A stretch of 64,000 nt of DNA from Hydractinia symbiolongicarpus (taxonomy: Eukaryota; Cnidaria; Hydrozoa; Anthoathecata; Hydractiniidae), in NCBI RefSeq assembly GCF_029227915.1, contig NC_079875.1:41623201-41687200 (forward strand), given 5' to 3'. Below are positions 22,271-34,168 of the stretch, one piece after another. Every line of letters begins with the position of its first letter. The stretch's first letter is position 1. A program made the position numbers and the translations under genes. The notes under the pieces were generated by a model. The model was not told the DNA's origin. It made no database searches and was given only the letters and a program-made list of their open reading frames with translations.

Positions 22271-23082
22271 GACTATACGGGCCGAGTCCGGGGTTTACGG
22301 GAAATGGCGGGTTTTCGTTTGCTGGCGATTAAACTTCTTTTATTCAGCGTCTCATCAAAAATGACAACATTTTTGAAAACTACAAGTCTCATGCGTTTTA
22401 GTGGTGAAAAGATAATTTAAAAAATCGTTTTGGAAATGAGTTTACTCCCTGGGTACTTTCTTTGTATACATTCGACTATACGGGCCAAGCCCGGGATTTA
22501 CGGGAAATCGCGGGTTTTCGTTAGCCGGCGATTAAACCACATTCATTAAGCGTCTCATCAAAAATGAAAACATTTCTGAAAACTACAAGTCTCATACGTT
22601 TTAGTGGTGAAAAATTAATTTTAAAAATCGTTCGGGAAATGAGTTTACTCCCTGGGTACTTTCTTTGTAGACTTTTGACTATACGAGCCGAGTCGGGGAT
22701 TTACGGGAAATCGCGGGATTTCGTTTGCCGGCGATTAAACTTCTTTTATTCAGCGTCTCATCAAAAATGAAAACACTTTTGAAAACTACAAGTCTCGTGC
22801 GTTTTAGTGGTGACAAAACAATTTAAAAAATCGTTTGGGAAATGAGTTTACTCCCTGGGTGCTTTCTTTGTATACTTTTGACAATACGGGCCAAGCCCGT
22901 GATTTACGGGAAATCGTTGGTTTTTGTTTGCCGGCGATTAAACTTCTTTTATTCAGCGTCTCATCAAAAATGAAAACATTTTTGAAAACTACAAGTCTTA
23001 TGCGTTTCAGTGGTGAAAAAATAATTTAAAAAATCGTTCTGGAAATGAGTTTACTCACATGGTACTTTCTTTGTATACATTC

Positions 23083-24480
23083 GACTATACGGGCCAAGCC
23101 CGTGATTTACGGGAAATTGCGGGTTTTCATTTGCCGGCGATTAAACCCCTTTCATTAAGCGTCTCATCAAAAATGAAAACATTTTTGAAAACTACAAGTC
23201 TCATGCGTTTTAGTGGAGAGAAAATAATTCAAAAAATCGTTCGAGAAATGAGTTTACTTCCTGGGTACTTTCTATGTATACATTCGACTATACGAGCCAA
23301 GCCCGGGATTTACGGGAAATCGCGGGTTTTCGTTTGTTGGCGATTAAACCTCTTTCATTAAGTGTCTCATCAAAAATGAAAACATTTTTGAAAACTGCAA
23401 GTCTCATACGTTTTAGTGGTGAAAAAATATTTTTAAAAATCGTTCGGGAAATGAGTTTACTCCCTGGGTACTTTCTTTGTATACTTTTGGCTATACGAGC
23501 CGAGTCGGGGATTTACAGGAAATCGCGGGTTTTCGTTTACCGGCGATTAAAACTCTTTCATTAGGCGTCACATTAAAAATGACAACATTTTTGAAAACTA
23601 CAAGTCTCATGCGTTTTTGTGGTGAAAAGATAATTTAAAAAATCGTTTTGGAAATGAGTTTACTCCCTGGGTACTTTCTTTGTATACAATCGACTATACG
23701 GGCCAAGCGTTTTCGTTAGCCGGCGATTAAACCACATTCATTAAGCGTCTCATCAAAAATGAAAACATTTTTGAAAACTACAAGTCTTATGCGTTTCAGT
23801 GGTGAAAAAATAATTTAAAAAATCGTTCTGGAAATGAGTTTACTCACAGGGTACTTTCTTTGTATACATTCGACTATACGGGCCAAGCCCGTGATTTACG
23901 GGAAATTGCGGGTTTTCATTTGCCGGCGATTAAACCCCTTTCATTAAGCGTCTCATCAAAAATGAAAACATTTTTGAAAACTACAAGTCTCATGCGTTTT
24001 AGTGGAGAGAAAATAATTCAAAAAATCGTTCGAGAAATGAGTTTACTTTCTGGGTACTTTCTATGTATACATTCGACTATACGAGCCAAGCCCGGGATTT
24101 ACGGGAAATCGCGGGTTTTCGTTTGTTGGCGATTAAACCTCTTTCATTAAGTGTCTCATCAAAAATGAAAACATTTTTGAAAACTGCAAGTCTCATGCGT
24201 TATAGTGGAGAGAAAATAATTCAAAAAATCGTTCGGGAAATGAGTTTACTCACAGGGTACTTTCTTTGTATACTTTTGACTATACGGGCCGAGTCCGGGG
24301 TTTACGGGAAATGGCGGGTTTTCGTTTGCTGGCGATTAAACTTCTTTTATTCAGCGTCTCATCAAAAATGACAACATTTTTGAAAACTACAAGTCTCATG
24401 CGTTTTAGTGGTGAAAAGATAATTTAAAAAATCGTTTTGGAAATGAGTTTACTCCCTGGGTACTTTCTTTGTATACATTC
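23083..24480 (+). repeat. 789-bp 4-mer and partial second copy, end of domain 5
   Basis: Unit 23083-23871 reads G2-H/A-J-Adel/L and includes a 180-bp monomer (3 x 203 + 180 = 789). The second copy starts at 23872 (G2-H/G-F) and then departs. The private variants GAGTTTACTTCCTGG/TTTCTGG and CTTTCTATGTATAC tie the two G2 monomers together. Confidence 0.8.
23692..23871 (+). repeat. 180-bp Adel/L monomer 3
   Basis: Same deletion (junction 23708|23709) but the 3' part is L-like (TCTTATGCGTTTCAGTGG, CGTTCTGG). The deleted 5' end has therefore been recombined onto another class at the domain 5/1 boundary. Confidence 0.85.
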
Positions 24481-24886
24481 GACTATACGGGCCAAGCCCG
24501 GGATTTACGGGAAATCGCGGGTTTTCGTTAGCCGGCGATTAAACCACATTCATTAAGCGTCTCATCAAAAATGAAAACATTTCTGAAAACTACAAGTCTC
24601 ATACGTTTTAGTGGTGAAAAAATAATTTTAAAAATCGTTCGGGAAATGAGTTTACTCCCTGGGTACTTTCTTTGTATACTTTTGACTATACGAGCCGAGT
24701 CGGGGATTTACAGGAAATCGCGGGTTTTCGTTTACCGGCGATTAAAACTCTTTCATTAAGCGTCACATTAAAAATGACAACATTTTTGAAAACTACAAGT
24801 CTCATGCGTTTTAGTGGTGAAAAGATAATTTAAAAAATCGTTTTGGAAATGAGTTTACTCCCTGGGTACTTTCTTTGTATACATTC

Positions 24887-25066
24887 GACTATACGGGCCA
24901 AGCCTTTTCGTTAGCCGGCGATTAAACCACATTCATTTAGCGTCTCATCAAAAATGAAAACATTTCTGAAAACTACAAGTCTCATACGTTTTAGTGGTGA
25001 AAAAATAATTTTGAAAATCGTTCGGGAAATGAGTTTACTCCCTGAGTACTTTCTTTGTATACTTTT
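24887..25066 (+). repeat. 180-bp Adel monomer 4
   Basis: Reads GGGCCAAGCCTTTTCGTTAGCC, split as CCAAGCC and TTTTCG. This is either the common deletion with a later G-to-C change, or a deletion shifted by one base (positions 19-41). Confidence 0.85.
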
Positions 25067-25675
25067 GACTATACGGGCCGAGTCCGGCATTTACATGAAA
25101 TCGCGGGTTTTCGTTTGCCGGCGATTAAAACTCTTTCATTAAGCGTCTCATCAAAAATGAAAACATTTCTGAAAACTACAAGTCTCATACGTTTTAGTGG
25201 TGAAAAAATAATTTTAAAAATCGTTCGGGAAATGAGTTTACTCCCTGGGTACTTTCTTTGTATACTTTTGACTATACGGGCCAAGCCCGGGATTTACGGG
25301 AAATCGCGGGTTTTCGTTTGCCGGCAATTAAACTTCTTTTATTCAGCGTCTCATCAAAAATGAAAACACTTTTGAAAACTACAAGTCTCATGCGTTTTAG
25401 TGGTGACAAAATAATTTAAAAAATCGTTTGGGAAATGAGTTTACTCCCTGGGTACTTTCTTTGTATACTTTTGACAATACGGGTCAAGCCCGGGATTTAC
25501 GGGAAATCGTGGGTTTTCGTTTGCCGGCGATTAAACTTCTTTTATTCAGCGTCTCATCAAAAATAAAAACGTTTTTGTAAACTACAAGTCTCATGCGTTT
25601 TAGTGGTGAAAAGATAATTTAAAAAATCGTTTTGGAAATGAGTTTACTCCCTGGGTACTTTCTTTGTATACATTC

Positions 25676-25855
25676 GACTATACGGGCCAAGCGTTTTCGT
25701 TAGCCGGCGATTAAACCACATTCATTAAGCGTCTCATCAAAAATGAAAACATTTCTGAAAACTACAAGTCTCATACGTTTTAGTGGTGAAAAAATAATTT
25801 TGAAAATCGTTCGGGAAATGAGTTTACTCCCTGAGTACTTTCTTTGTATACTTTT
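25676..25855 (+). repeat. 180-bp Adel monomer 5
   Basis: Common deletion with junction 25692|25693; it forms the 789-bp repeat with the copy at 24887. It is followed by B with GTCCGGCATTTACAGG, as at 1194 and 3807. Confidence 0.9.
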
Positions 25856-26869
25856 GACTATACGGGCCGAGTCCGGCATTTACAGGAAATCGCGGGTTTT
25901 CGTTTGCCGGCGATTAAAACTCTTTCATTAAGCGTCTCATTAAAAATGAAACATTTTTGAAAACTACAAGTCTCATTCGTTCTAGTGGTGCAGAAATAAT
26001 TTGAAAAATCGTTCGGAAAATCAGTTTACTCCCTGGGTACTTTCTTTAGATACATTCAACTATACGGGCCAAGCCCGGGATTTACGGGAAATCGCGGGTT
26101 TTCGTTTGCCGGCAATTAAACTTCTTTTATTCAGCGTCTCATCAAAAATGAAAACACTTTTGAAAACTACAAGTCTCATGCGTTTTAGTGGTGACAAAAT
26201 AATTTAAAAAATCGTTTGGGAAATGAGTTTACTCCCTGGGTACTTTCTTTGTATACTTTTGACAATACGGGTCAAGCCCGGGATTTACGGGAAATCGTGG
26301 GTTTTCGTTTGCCGGCGATTAAACTTCTTTTATTCAGCGTCTCATCAAAAATGAAAACTTTTTTGTAAACTACAAGTCTCATGCGTTTTAGTGGTGAAAA
26401 AATAATTCAAAAAATCGTTCGGGAAATGAGTTTACTCCCTGGGTACTTTCTATGTATACATTCGACTATACGGGCCAAGCCCGGGATTTACGGGAAATCG
26501 CGGGTTTTCGTTAGCCGGCGATTAAACCACATTCATTAAGCGTCTCATCAAAAATGAAAACATTTCTGAAAACTACAAGTCTCATGCGTTTTAGTGGTGA
26601 AAAAATAATTTTAAAAATCGTTCAGGATATGAGTTTACTCCCTGGGTACTTTCTTTGTATACTTTTGACTATACGGGCCGAGTCCGGGATTTACAGGAAA
26701 TCGCGGGTTTTCGTTTACCGGCGATTACAACTATTTCATTAAGCGTCTCATTAAAAATGACAACATTTTTGAAAACTACAAGTCTCATGCGTTTTAGTGG
26801 TGAAAAGATAATTTAAAAAATCGTTTTGGAAATGAGTTTACTCCCTGGGTATCTTCTTTGTATACATTC

Positions 26870-27680
26870 GACTATACGGGCCAAGCCCGGGATTTACGGG
26901 AAATCGCGGGTTTTCGTTAGCCGGCGATTAAACCACATTCATTAAGCGTCTCATCAAAAATGAAAACATTTCTGAAAACTACAAGTCTCATACGTTTTAG
27001 TGGTGAAAAAATAATTTTAAAAATCGTTCGGGAAATGAGTTTACTCCCTGGGTACTTTCTTTGTATACTTTTGACTATACGGGCCGAGTCCGGGATTTAC
27101 AGGAAATCGCGGGTTTTCGTTTGCCGGCGATTAAAACTCTTTCATTAAGCGTCTCATTAAAAATGAAACATTTTTAAAAACTACAAGTCTCATTCGTTCT
27201 AGTGGTGCAGAAATAATTTAAAAAATCGTTCGGGAAATCAGTTTACTCCCTGGGTACTTTCTTTAGATACATTCAACTATACGGGCCAAGCCCGGGATAT
27301 ACGGGAAATCGCGGGTTTTCGTTTGCTGGCGATTAAACTTCTTTTATTCAGCGTCTCATCAAAAATGACAGCATTGTTGAAAACTACAAGTCTCATGCGT
27401 TTTAGTGGTGAAAAAATAATTTTAAAAATCGTTCAGGATATGAGTTTACTCCCTGGGTACTTTCTTTGTATACTTTTGACTATACGGGCCGAGTCCGGGG
27501 TTTACAGGAAATCGCGGGTTTTCGTTTGCCGGCAATCAAACTTCTTTTATTTACCGTCTCATCAAAAATGAAAACATTTTTAAAAACTACAAGTCTCATG
27601 GGCTTTAGTGGTGAAATAATAATTTAAAAAATCGTTCGGGAAATGAGTTTACTCCCTGGGTACTTTCTTTGTATACTTTT
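26870..27680 (+). repeat. Four-monomer entry into domain 2
   Basis: Order is A-B-C/F-B/K at 26870, 27073, 27275 and 27478. The C/F copy carries the domain 2 marker ATGACAGCATTGTTG and the B/K copy carries TTATTTACCGTCTC and CATGGGCTTTAG. It corresponds to A-B-C-F-K at 6039-7052, with C and F fused. Confidence 0.75.
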
Positions 27681-30600
27681 GACTATACGGGCCGAGTCCG
27701 GGGTTTACGGGAAATGGCGGGTTTTCGTTTGCTGGCGATTAAACTACTTTTATTCAGCGTCTCATCAAAAATGACAACATTTTTGAAAACTAGAAGTCTC
27801 ATGCGTTTTAGTGGTGAAAAGATAATTTAAAAAATCGTTTTGGAAATGAGTTTACTCCCTGGGTACTTTCTTTGTATACATTCGACTATACGGGCCAAGC
27901 CCGGGATTTACGGGAAATCGCGGGTTTTCGTTAGCCGGTGATTAAAACTCTTTCATTAAGCGTCTCATTAAAAATGAAACATTTTTGAAAACTACAAGTC
28001 TCATTCGTTCTAGTGGTGCAGAAATAATTTGAAAAATCGTTTGGGAAATGAGTTTACTCACAGGGTACTTTCTTTGTATACTTTTGACTATACGGGCCGA
28101 GTCCGGGGTTTACAGGAAATCGCAGGTTTTCGTTTGCTGGCGATTAAACTTCTTTTATTCAGCGTCTCATCAAAAATGAAAACATTTTTAAAAACTACAA
28201 GTCTCATGGGCTTTAGTGGTGAAATAATAATTTAAAAAATCGTTCGGGAAATGAGTTTACTCCCTGGGTACTTTCTTTGTATACTTTTGACTATACGGGC
28301 CGAGTCCGGGGTTTACGGGAAATGGCGGGTTTTCGTTTGCTGGCGATTAAACTTCTTTTATTCAGCGTCTCATCAAAAATGACAACATTTTTGAAAACTA
28401 GAAGTCTCATGCGTTTTAGTGGTGAAAAGATAATTTAAAAAATCGTTTTGGAAATGAGTTTACTCCCTGGGTACTTTCTTTGTATACATTCGACTATACG
28501 GGCCAAGCCCGGGATTTACGGGAAATCGCGGGTTTTCGTTAGCCGGTGATTAAAACTCTTTCATTAAGCGTCTCATTAAAAATGAAACATTTTTGAAAAC
28601 TACAAGTCTCATTCGTTCTAGTGGTGCAGAAATAATTTGAAAAATCGTTTGGGAAATGAGTTTACTCACAGGGTACTTTCTTTGTATACTTTTGACTATA
28701 CGGGCCGAGTCCGGGATATACGGGAAATCGCGGGTTTTCGTTTGCTGGCGATTAAACTTCTTTTATTCAGCGTCTCATCAAAAATGACAGCATTGTTGAA
28801 AACTACAAGTCTCATGCGTTTTAGTGGTGAAAAAATAATTTTAAAAATCGTTCAGGATATGAGTTTACTCCCTGGGTACTTTCTTTGTATACTTTTGACT
28901 ATACGGGCCGAGTCCGGGGTTTACGGGAAATGGCGGGTTTTCGTTTGCTGGCGATTAAACTACTTTTATTCAGCGTGTCATCAAAAATGACAACATTTTT
29001 GAAAACTAGAAGTCTCATGCGTTTTAGTGGTGAAAAGATAATTTAAAAAATCGTTTTGGAAATGAGTTTACTCCCTGGGTAATTTCTTTGTATACATTCG
29101 ACTATACGGGCCAAGCCCGGGATTTACGGGAAATCGCGGGTTTTCGTTAGCCGGTGATTAAAACTCTTTCATTAAGCGTCTCATTAAAAATGAAACATTT
29201 TTGAAAACTACAAGTCTCATTCGTTCTAGTGGTGCAGAAATAATTTGAAAAATCGTTTGGGAAATGAGTTTACTCACAGGGTACTTTCTTTGTATACTTT
29301 TGACTATACGGGCCGAGTCCGGGGTTTACAGGAAATCGCAGGTTTTAGTTTGCTGGCGATTAAACTTCTTTTATTCAGCGTCTCATCAAAAATGAAAACA
29401 TTTTTAAAAACTACAAGTCTCATGGGCTTTAGTGGTGAAATAATAATTTAAAAAATCGTTCGGGAAATGAGTTTACTCCCTGGGTACTTTCTTTGTATAC
29501 TTTTGACTATACGGGCCGAGTCCGGGGTTTACGGGAAATGGCGGGTTTTCGTTTGCTGGCGATTAAACTTCTTTTATTCAGCGTCTCATCAAAAATGACA
29601 ACATTTTTGAAAACTAGAAGTCTCATGCGTTTTAGTGGTGAAAAGATAATTTAAAAAATCGTTTTGGAAATGAGTTTACTCCCTGGGTACTTTCTTTGTA
29701 TACATTCGACTATACGGGCCAAGCCCGGGATTTACGGGAAATCGCGGGTTTTCGTTAGCCGGTGATTAAAACTCTTTCATTAAGCGTCTCATTAAAAATG
29801 AAACATTTTTGAAAACTACAAGTCTCATTCGTTCTAGTGGTGCAGAAATAATTTGAAAAATCGTTTGGGAAATGAGTTTACTCACAGGGTACTTTCTTTG
29901 TATACTTTTGACTATACGGGCCGAGTCCGGGGTTTACGGGAAATGGCGGGTTTTCGTTTGCTGGCGATTAAACTTCTTTTATTCAGCGTCTCATCAAAAA
30001 TGACAGCATTGTTGAAAACTACAAGTCTCATGCGTTTTAGTGGTGAAAAGATAATTTAAAAAATCTTTTTGGAAATGAGTTTACTCCCTGGGTACTTTCT
30101 TTGTATACTTTTGACTATACGGGCCGAGTCCGGGGTTTACGGGAAATGGCGGGTTTTCGTTTGCTGGCGATTAAACTTCTTTTATTCAGCGTCTCATCAA
30201 AAATGACAACATTTTTGAAAACTAGAAGTCTCATGCGTTTTAGTGGTGAAAAGATAATTTAAAAAATCGTTTTGGAAATGAGTTTACTCCCTGGGTACTT
30301 TCTTTGTATACATTCGACTATACGGGCCAAGCCCGGGATTTACGGGAAATCGCGGGTTTTCGTTAGCCGGTGATTAAAACTCTTTCATTAAGCGTCTCAT
30401 TAAAAATAAAACATTTTTGAAAACTACAAGTCTCATTCGTTCTAGTGGTGCAGAAATAATTTGAAAAATCGTTTGGGAAATGAGTTTACTCACAGGGTAC
30501 TTTCTTTGTATACTTTTGACTATACGGGCCGAGTCCGGGGTTTACGGGAAATGGCGGGTTTTCGTTTGCTGGCGATTAAACTTCTTTTATTCAGCGTCTC

Positions 30601-31328
30601 ATCAAAAATGACAGCATTGTTGAAAACTACAAGTCTCATGCGTTTTAGTGGTGAAAAGATAATTTAAAAAATCTTTTTGGAAATGAGTTTACTCCCTGGG
30701 TACTTTCTTTGTATACTTTTGACTATACGGGCCGAGTCCGGGGTTTACGGGAAATGGCGGGTTTTCGTTTGCTGGCGATTAAACTTCTTTTATTCAGCGT
30801 CTCATCAAAAATGACAACATTTTTGAAAACTAGAAGTCTCATGCGTTTTAGTGGTGAAAAGATAATTTAAAAAATCGTTTTGGAAATGAGTTTACTCCCT
30901 GGGTACTTTCTTTGTATACATTCGACTATACGGGCCAAGCCCGGGATTTACGGGAAATCGCGGGTTTTCGTTAGCCGGTGATTAAAACTCTTTCATTAAG
31001 CGTCTCATTAAAAATGAAACATTTTTGAAAACTACAAGTCTCATTCGTTCTAGTGGTGCAGAAATAATTTGAAAAATCGTTTGGGAAATGAGTTTACTCA
31101 CAGGGCACTTTCTTTGTATACTTTTGACTATACGGGCCGAGTCCGGGGTTTACGGGAAATGGCGGGTTTTCGTTTGCTGGCGATTAAACTTCTTTTATTC
31201 AGCGTCTCATCAAAAATGACAGCATTGTTGAAAACTACAAGTCTCATGCGTTTTAGTGGTGAAAAGATAATTTAAAAAATCTTTTTGGAAATGAGTTTAC
31301 TCCCTGGGTACTTTCTTTGTATACATTC
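27681..31328 (+). repeat. 608-bp trimer HOR, six tandem copies (domain 2)
   Basis: Units start at 27681, 28289, 28897, 29505, 30113 and 30721. Each reads F-A/B-F/K or F-A/B-F. The F has the private ACTAGAAGTC and the A/B has GTTAGCCGGTGATTAAAACTC. The third monomer alternates: K-type (CATGGGCTTTAG) in units 1 and 3, and ATGACAGCATTGTTG type in units 2, 4, 5 and 6. This suggests that exchange also acted on pairs of trimers. It is the longest perfectly regular run in the window. Confidence 0.92.
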
Positions 31329-32342
31329 GACTATACGGACCAAGCCCGGGATTTACGGGAAATCGCGGGTTTTCGTTAGCCGGCGATTAAACCACATTCA
31401 TTAAGCGTCTCATCAAAAATGAAAACCTTTCTGAAAACTACAAGTCTCATACGTTTTAGTGGTGAAAAGATAATTTTAAAAATCGTCCGGGAAATGAGTT
31501 TACTCCTTGGGTACTTTCTTTGTATACTTTTGACTATACAGGCCGAGTCCGGGATTTACGGGAAATCGCGGGTTTTCGTTTGCCGGCGATCAAACTTCTT
31601 TTATTTACCGTCTCATCAAAAATAAAAACATTTTTAAAAACTACAAGTCTCATGGGCTTTAGTGGTGAAATAATAATTTAAAAAATCGTTCGGGAAATGA
31701 GTTTACTCCCTGGGTACTTTCTTTGTATACTTTTGACTATACGGGTCGAGTCCGGGGTTTACGGGAAATGGCGGGTTTTTGTTTGCTGGCGATTAAACTT
31801 CTTTTATTCAGCGTCTCATCAAAAATGACAACATTTTTGAAAACTACAAGTCTCATGCGTTTTAGTGGTGAAAAGATAATTTAAAAAATCGATTTGGAAA
31901 TGAGTTTACTCCCTGGGTACTTTCTTTGTATACATTCGACTATACGGGCCAAGCCCGGGATTTACGGGAAATCGCGGGTTTTCGTTAGCCGGCGATTAAA
32001 ACTCTTTCATTAAGCGTCTCATTAAAAATGAAACATTTTTGAAAACTACAAGTCTCATTCGTTCTAGTGGTGCAGAAATAATTTGAAAAATCGTTCGGGA
32101 AATCAGTTTACTCCCTGGGTACTTTCTTCAGATACATTCAACTATACGGGCCAAGCCCGGGATTTACGGGATATCGCGGGTTTTCGTTTGCTGGCGATCA
32201 AACTTCTTTTATTTACCGTCTCATCAAAAATAAAAACATTTTTAAAAACTACAAGTCTCATGGGCTTTAGTGGTGAAATAATAATTTAAAAAATCGTTCG
32301 GGAAATGAGTTTACTCCCTGGGTACTTTCTTTGTATACTTTT
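31329..32342 (+). repeat. Five-monomer segment with one 608-bp unit (domain 2)
   Basis: Monomers 31329 (A, with GGACCAAG) and 31532 (B/K, with TATACAGGCCGAG and TTATTTACCG) are followed by unit 31735-32342 (F-A/B-C/K). That unit is then partly repeated from 32343. F here lacks the ACTAGAAG variant and has GTCGAGTCCGG and CGATTTGG, so this is a separate lineage of the trimer. Confidence 0.8.
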
Positions 32343-34168
32343 GACTATACGGGTCGAGTCCGGGGTTTACGGGAAATGGCGGGTTTTTGTTTGCTGGCGA
32401 TTAAACTTCTTTTATTCAGCGTCTCATCAAAAATGACAACATTTTTGAAAACTACAAGTCTCATGCGTTTTAGTGGTGAAAAGATAATTTAAAAAATCGA
32501 TTTGGAAATGAGTTTACTCCCTGGGTACTTTCTTTGTATACATTCGACTATACGGGCCAAGCCCGGGATTTACGGGAAATCGCGGGTTTTCGTTAGCCGG
32601 CGATTAAAACTCTTTCATTAAGCGTCTCATTAAAAATGAAACATTTTTGAAAACTACAAGTCTCATTCGTTCTAGTGGTGCAGAAATAATTTGAAAAATC
32701 GTTCGGGAAATCAGTTTACTCCCTGGGTACTTTCTTCAGATACATTCAACTATACGGGCCAAGCCCGGGATTTACGGGATATCGCGGGTTTTCGTTTGCC
32801 GGCAATTAAACTTCTTTTATTCAGCGTCTCATCAAAAATGAAAACACTTTTGAAAACTACAAGTCTCATGCGTTTTAGTGGTGACAAAATAATTTAAAAA
32901 ATCGTTTGGGAAATGAGTTTACTCTCTGGGTACTTTCTTTGTATACTTTTCACAATACGGGTCAAGCCCGGGATTTACGGGAAATCGTGGGTTTTCGTTT
33001 GCCGGCGATTAAACTTCTTTTATACAGTGTCTCATCAAAAATGAAAACATTTTTGTAAACTACAAGTCTCATGCGTTTTAGTGGTGAAAAAATAATTCAA
33101 AAAATCGTTCGGGAAATGAGTTTACTCCCTGGGTACTTTCTTTGTATACATTCGACTATACGAGCCAAACCCGGGATATACGGGAAATCGCGGGTTTTCT
33201 TTTGTCGGCGATTAAACCTCTTTCGTTAAGCGTCTCATTAAAAATGAAAACATTTTTGAAAACTACAAGTCTCATTCGTTCTAGTGGTGCAGAAATAATT
33301 TGAAAAATCGTTCGGAAAATCAGTTTAATCCCTGGGTACTTTCTTTAGATACATTCAACTATACGGGCCAAGCCCGTGATTTACGGGAAATTGCGGGTTT
33401 TCATTTGCCGGCGATTAAACCCCTTTCATTAAGCGTCTCATCAAAAATGAAAACATTTTTGAAAACTACAAGTCTCATGCGTTTTAGTGGAGAGAAAATA
33501 ATTCAAAAAATCGTTCGAGAAATGAGTTTACTCCCTGGGTACTTTCTTTGTATACATTCGACTATACGAGCCAAGCCCGGGATTTACGGGAAATCGCGGG
33601 TTTTCGTTTGTTGGCGATTAAACCTCTTTCATTAAGTGTCTCATTAAAAATGAAAACATTTTTGAAAAGTACAAGTCTTATGCGTTTTAGTGGTGAAAAA
33701 ATAATTTAAAAAATCGTTCTGGAAATGAGTTTACTCACAGGGTACTTTCTTTGTATACATTCGACTATACGGGCCAAGCCCGTGATTTACGGGAAATCGC
33801 GGGTTTTCATTTGCCGGCGATTAAACCCCTTTCATTAAGCGTCTCATCAAAAATGAAAACCTTTCTGAAAACTACAAGTCTCATACGTTTTAGTGGTGAA
33901 AAGATAATTTTAAAAATCGCCCGGGAAATGAGTTTACTCCTTGGGTACTTTCTTTGTATACTTTTGACTATACAGGCCGAGTCCGGGATTTACGGGAAAT
34001 CGCGGGTTTTCGTTTGCCGGCGATCAAACTTCTTTTATTTACCGTCTCTTCAAAAATAAAAACATTTTTAAAAACTACAAGTCTCATGGGCTTTAGTGGT
34101 GAAATAATAATTTAAAAAATCGTTCGGGAAATGAGTTTACTCCCTGGGTACTTTCTTTGTATACTTTT
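32343..34168 (+). repeat. 9-mer HOR copy 1, 1826 bp
   Basis: Monomers start at 32343 F, 32546 A/B, 32748 C, 32951 D, 33154 E/B, 33357 C/G, 33560 H, 33763 G/A and 33966 K. The unit spans the domain 2/3 boundary because it contains both K and G/H monomers. The G/A monomer (ATGAAAACCTTTCTG) repeats the variant of 31329, 2434 bp upstream. Confidence 0.85.

Larger units (their letters stand above)
21459..23082 (+). repeat. 8-monomer segment opening domain 5
   Basis: Order is L2-G2-H-G-F-A-C-like-L at 21459, 21662, 21865, 22068, 22271, 22474, 22677 and 22880. It matches 52227-53850 monomer by monomer (offset 30,768 bp), including ATTCGACTATAGGAGCC in H and the odd CTTTGTAGACTTTTG before the C-like copy. 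Confidence 0.85.
24481..26869 (+). repeat. Domain 1, second round, with 789-bp 4-mer
   Basis: Order is A-J-Adel-B/A-C-D-Adel-B-C-D-A-J, starting at 24481, 24684, 24887, 25067, 25270, 25473, 25676, 25856, 26058, 26261, 26464 and 26667. The two Adel monomers are 789 bp apart, giving a 4-mer Adel-B-C-D duplication. Class content (Adel, A, B, C, D, J) is that of 1-6038. Confidence 0.8.
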
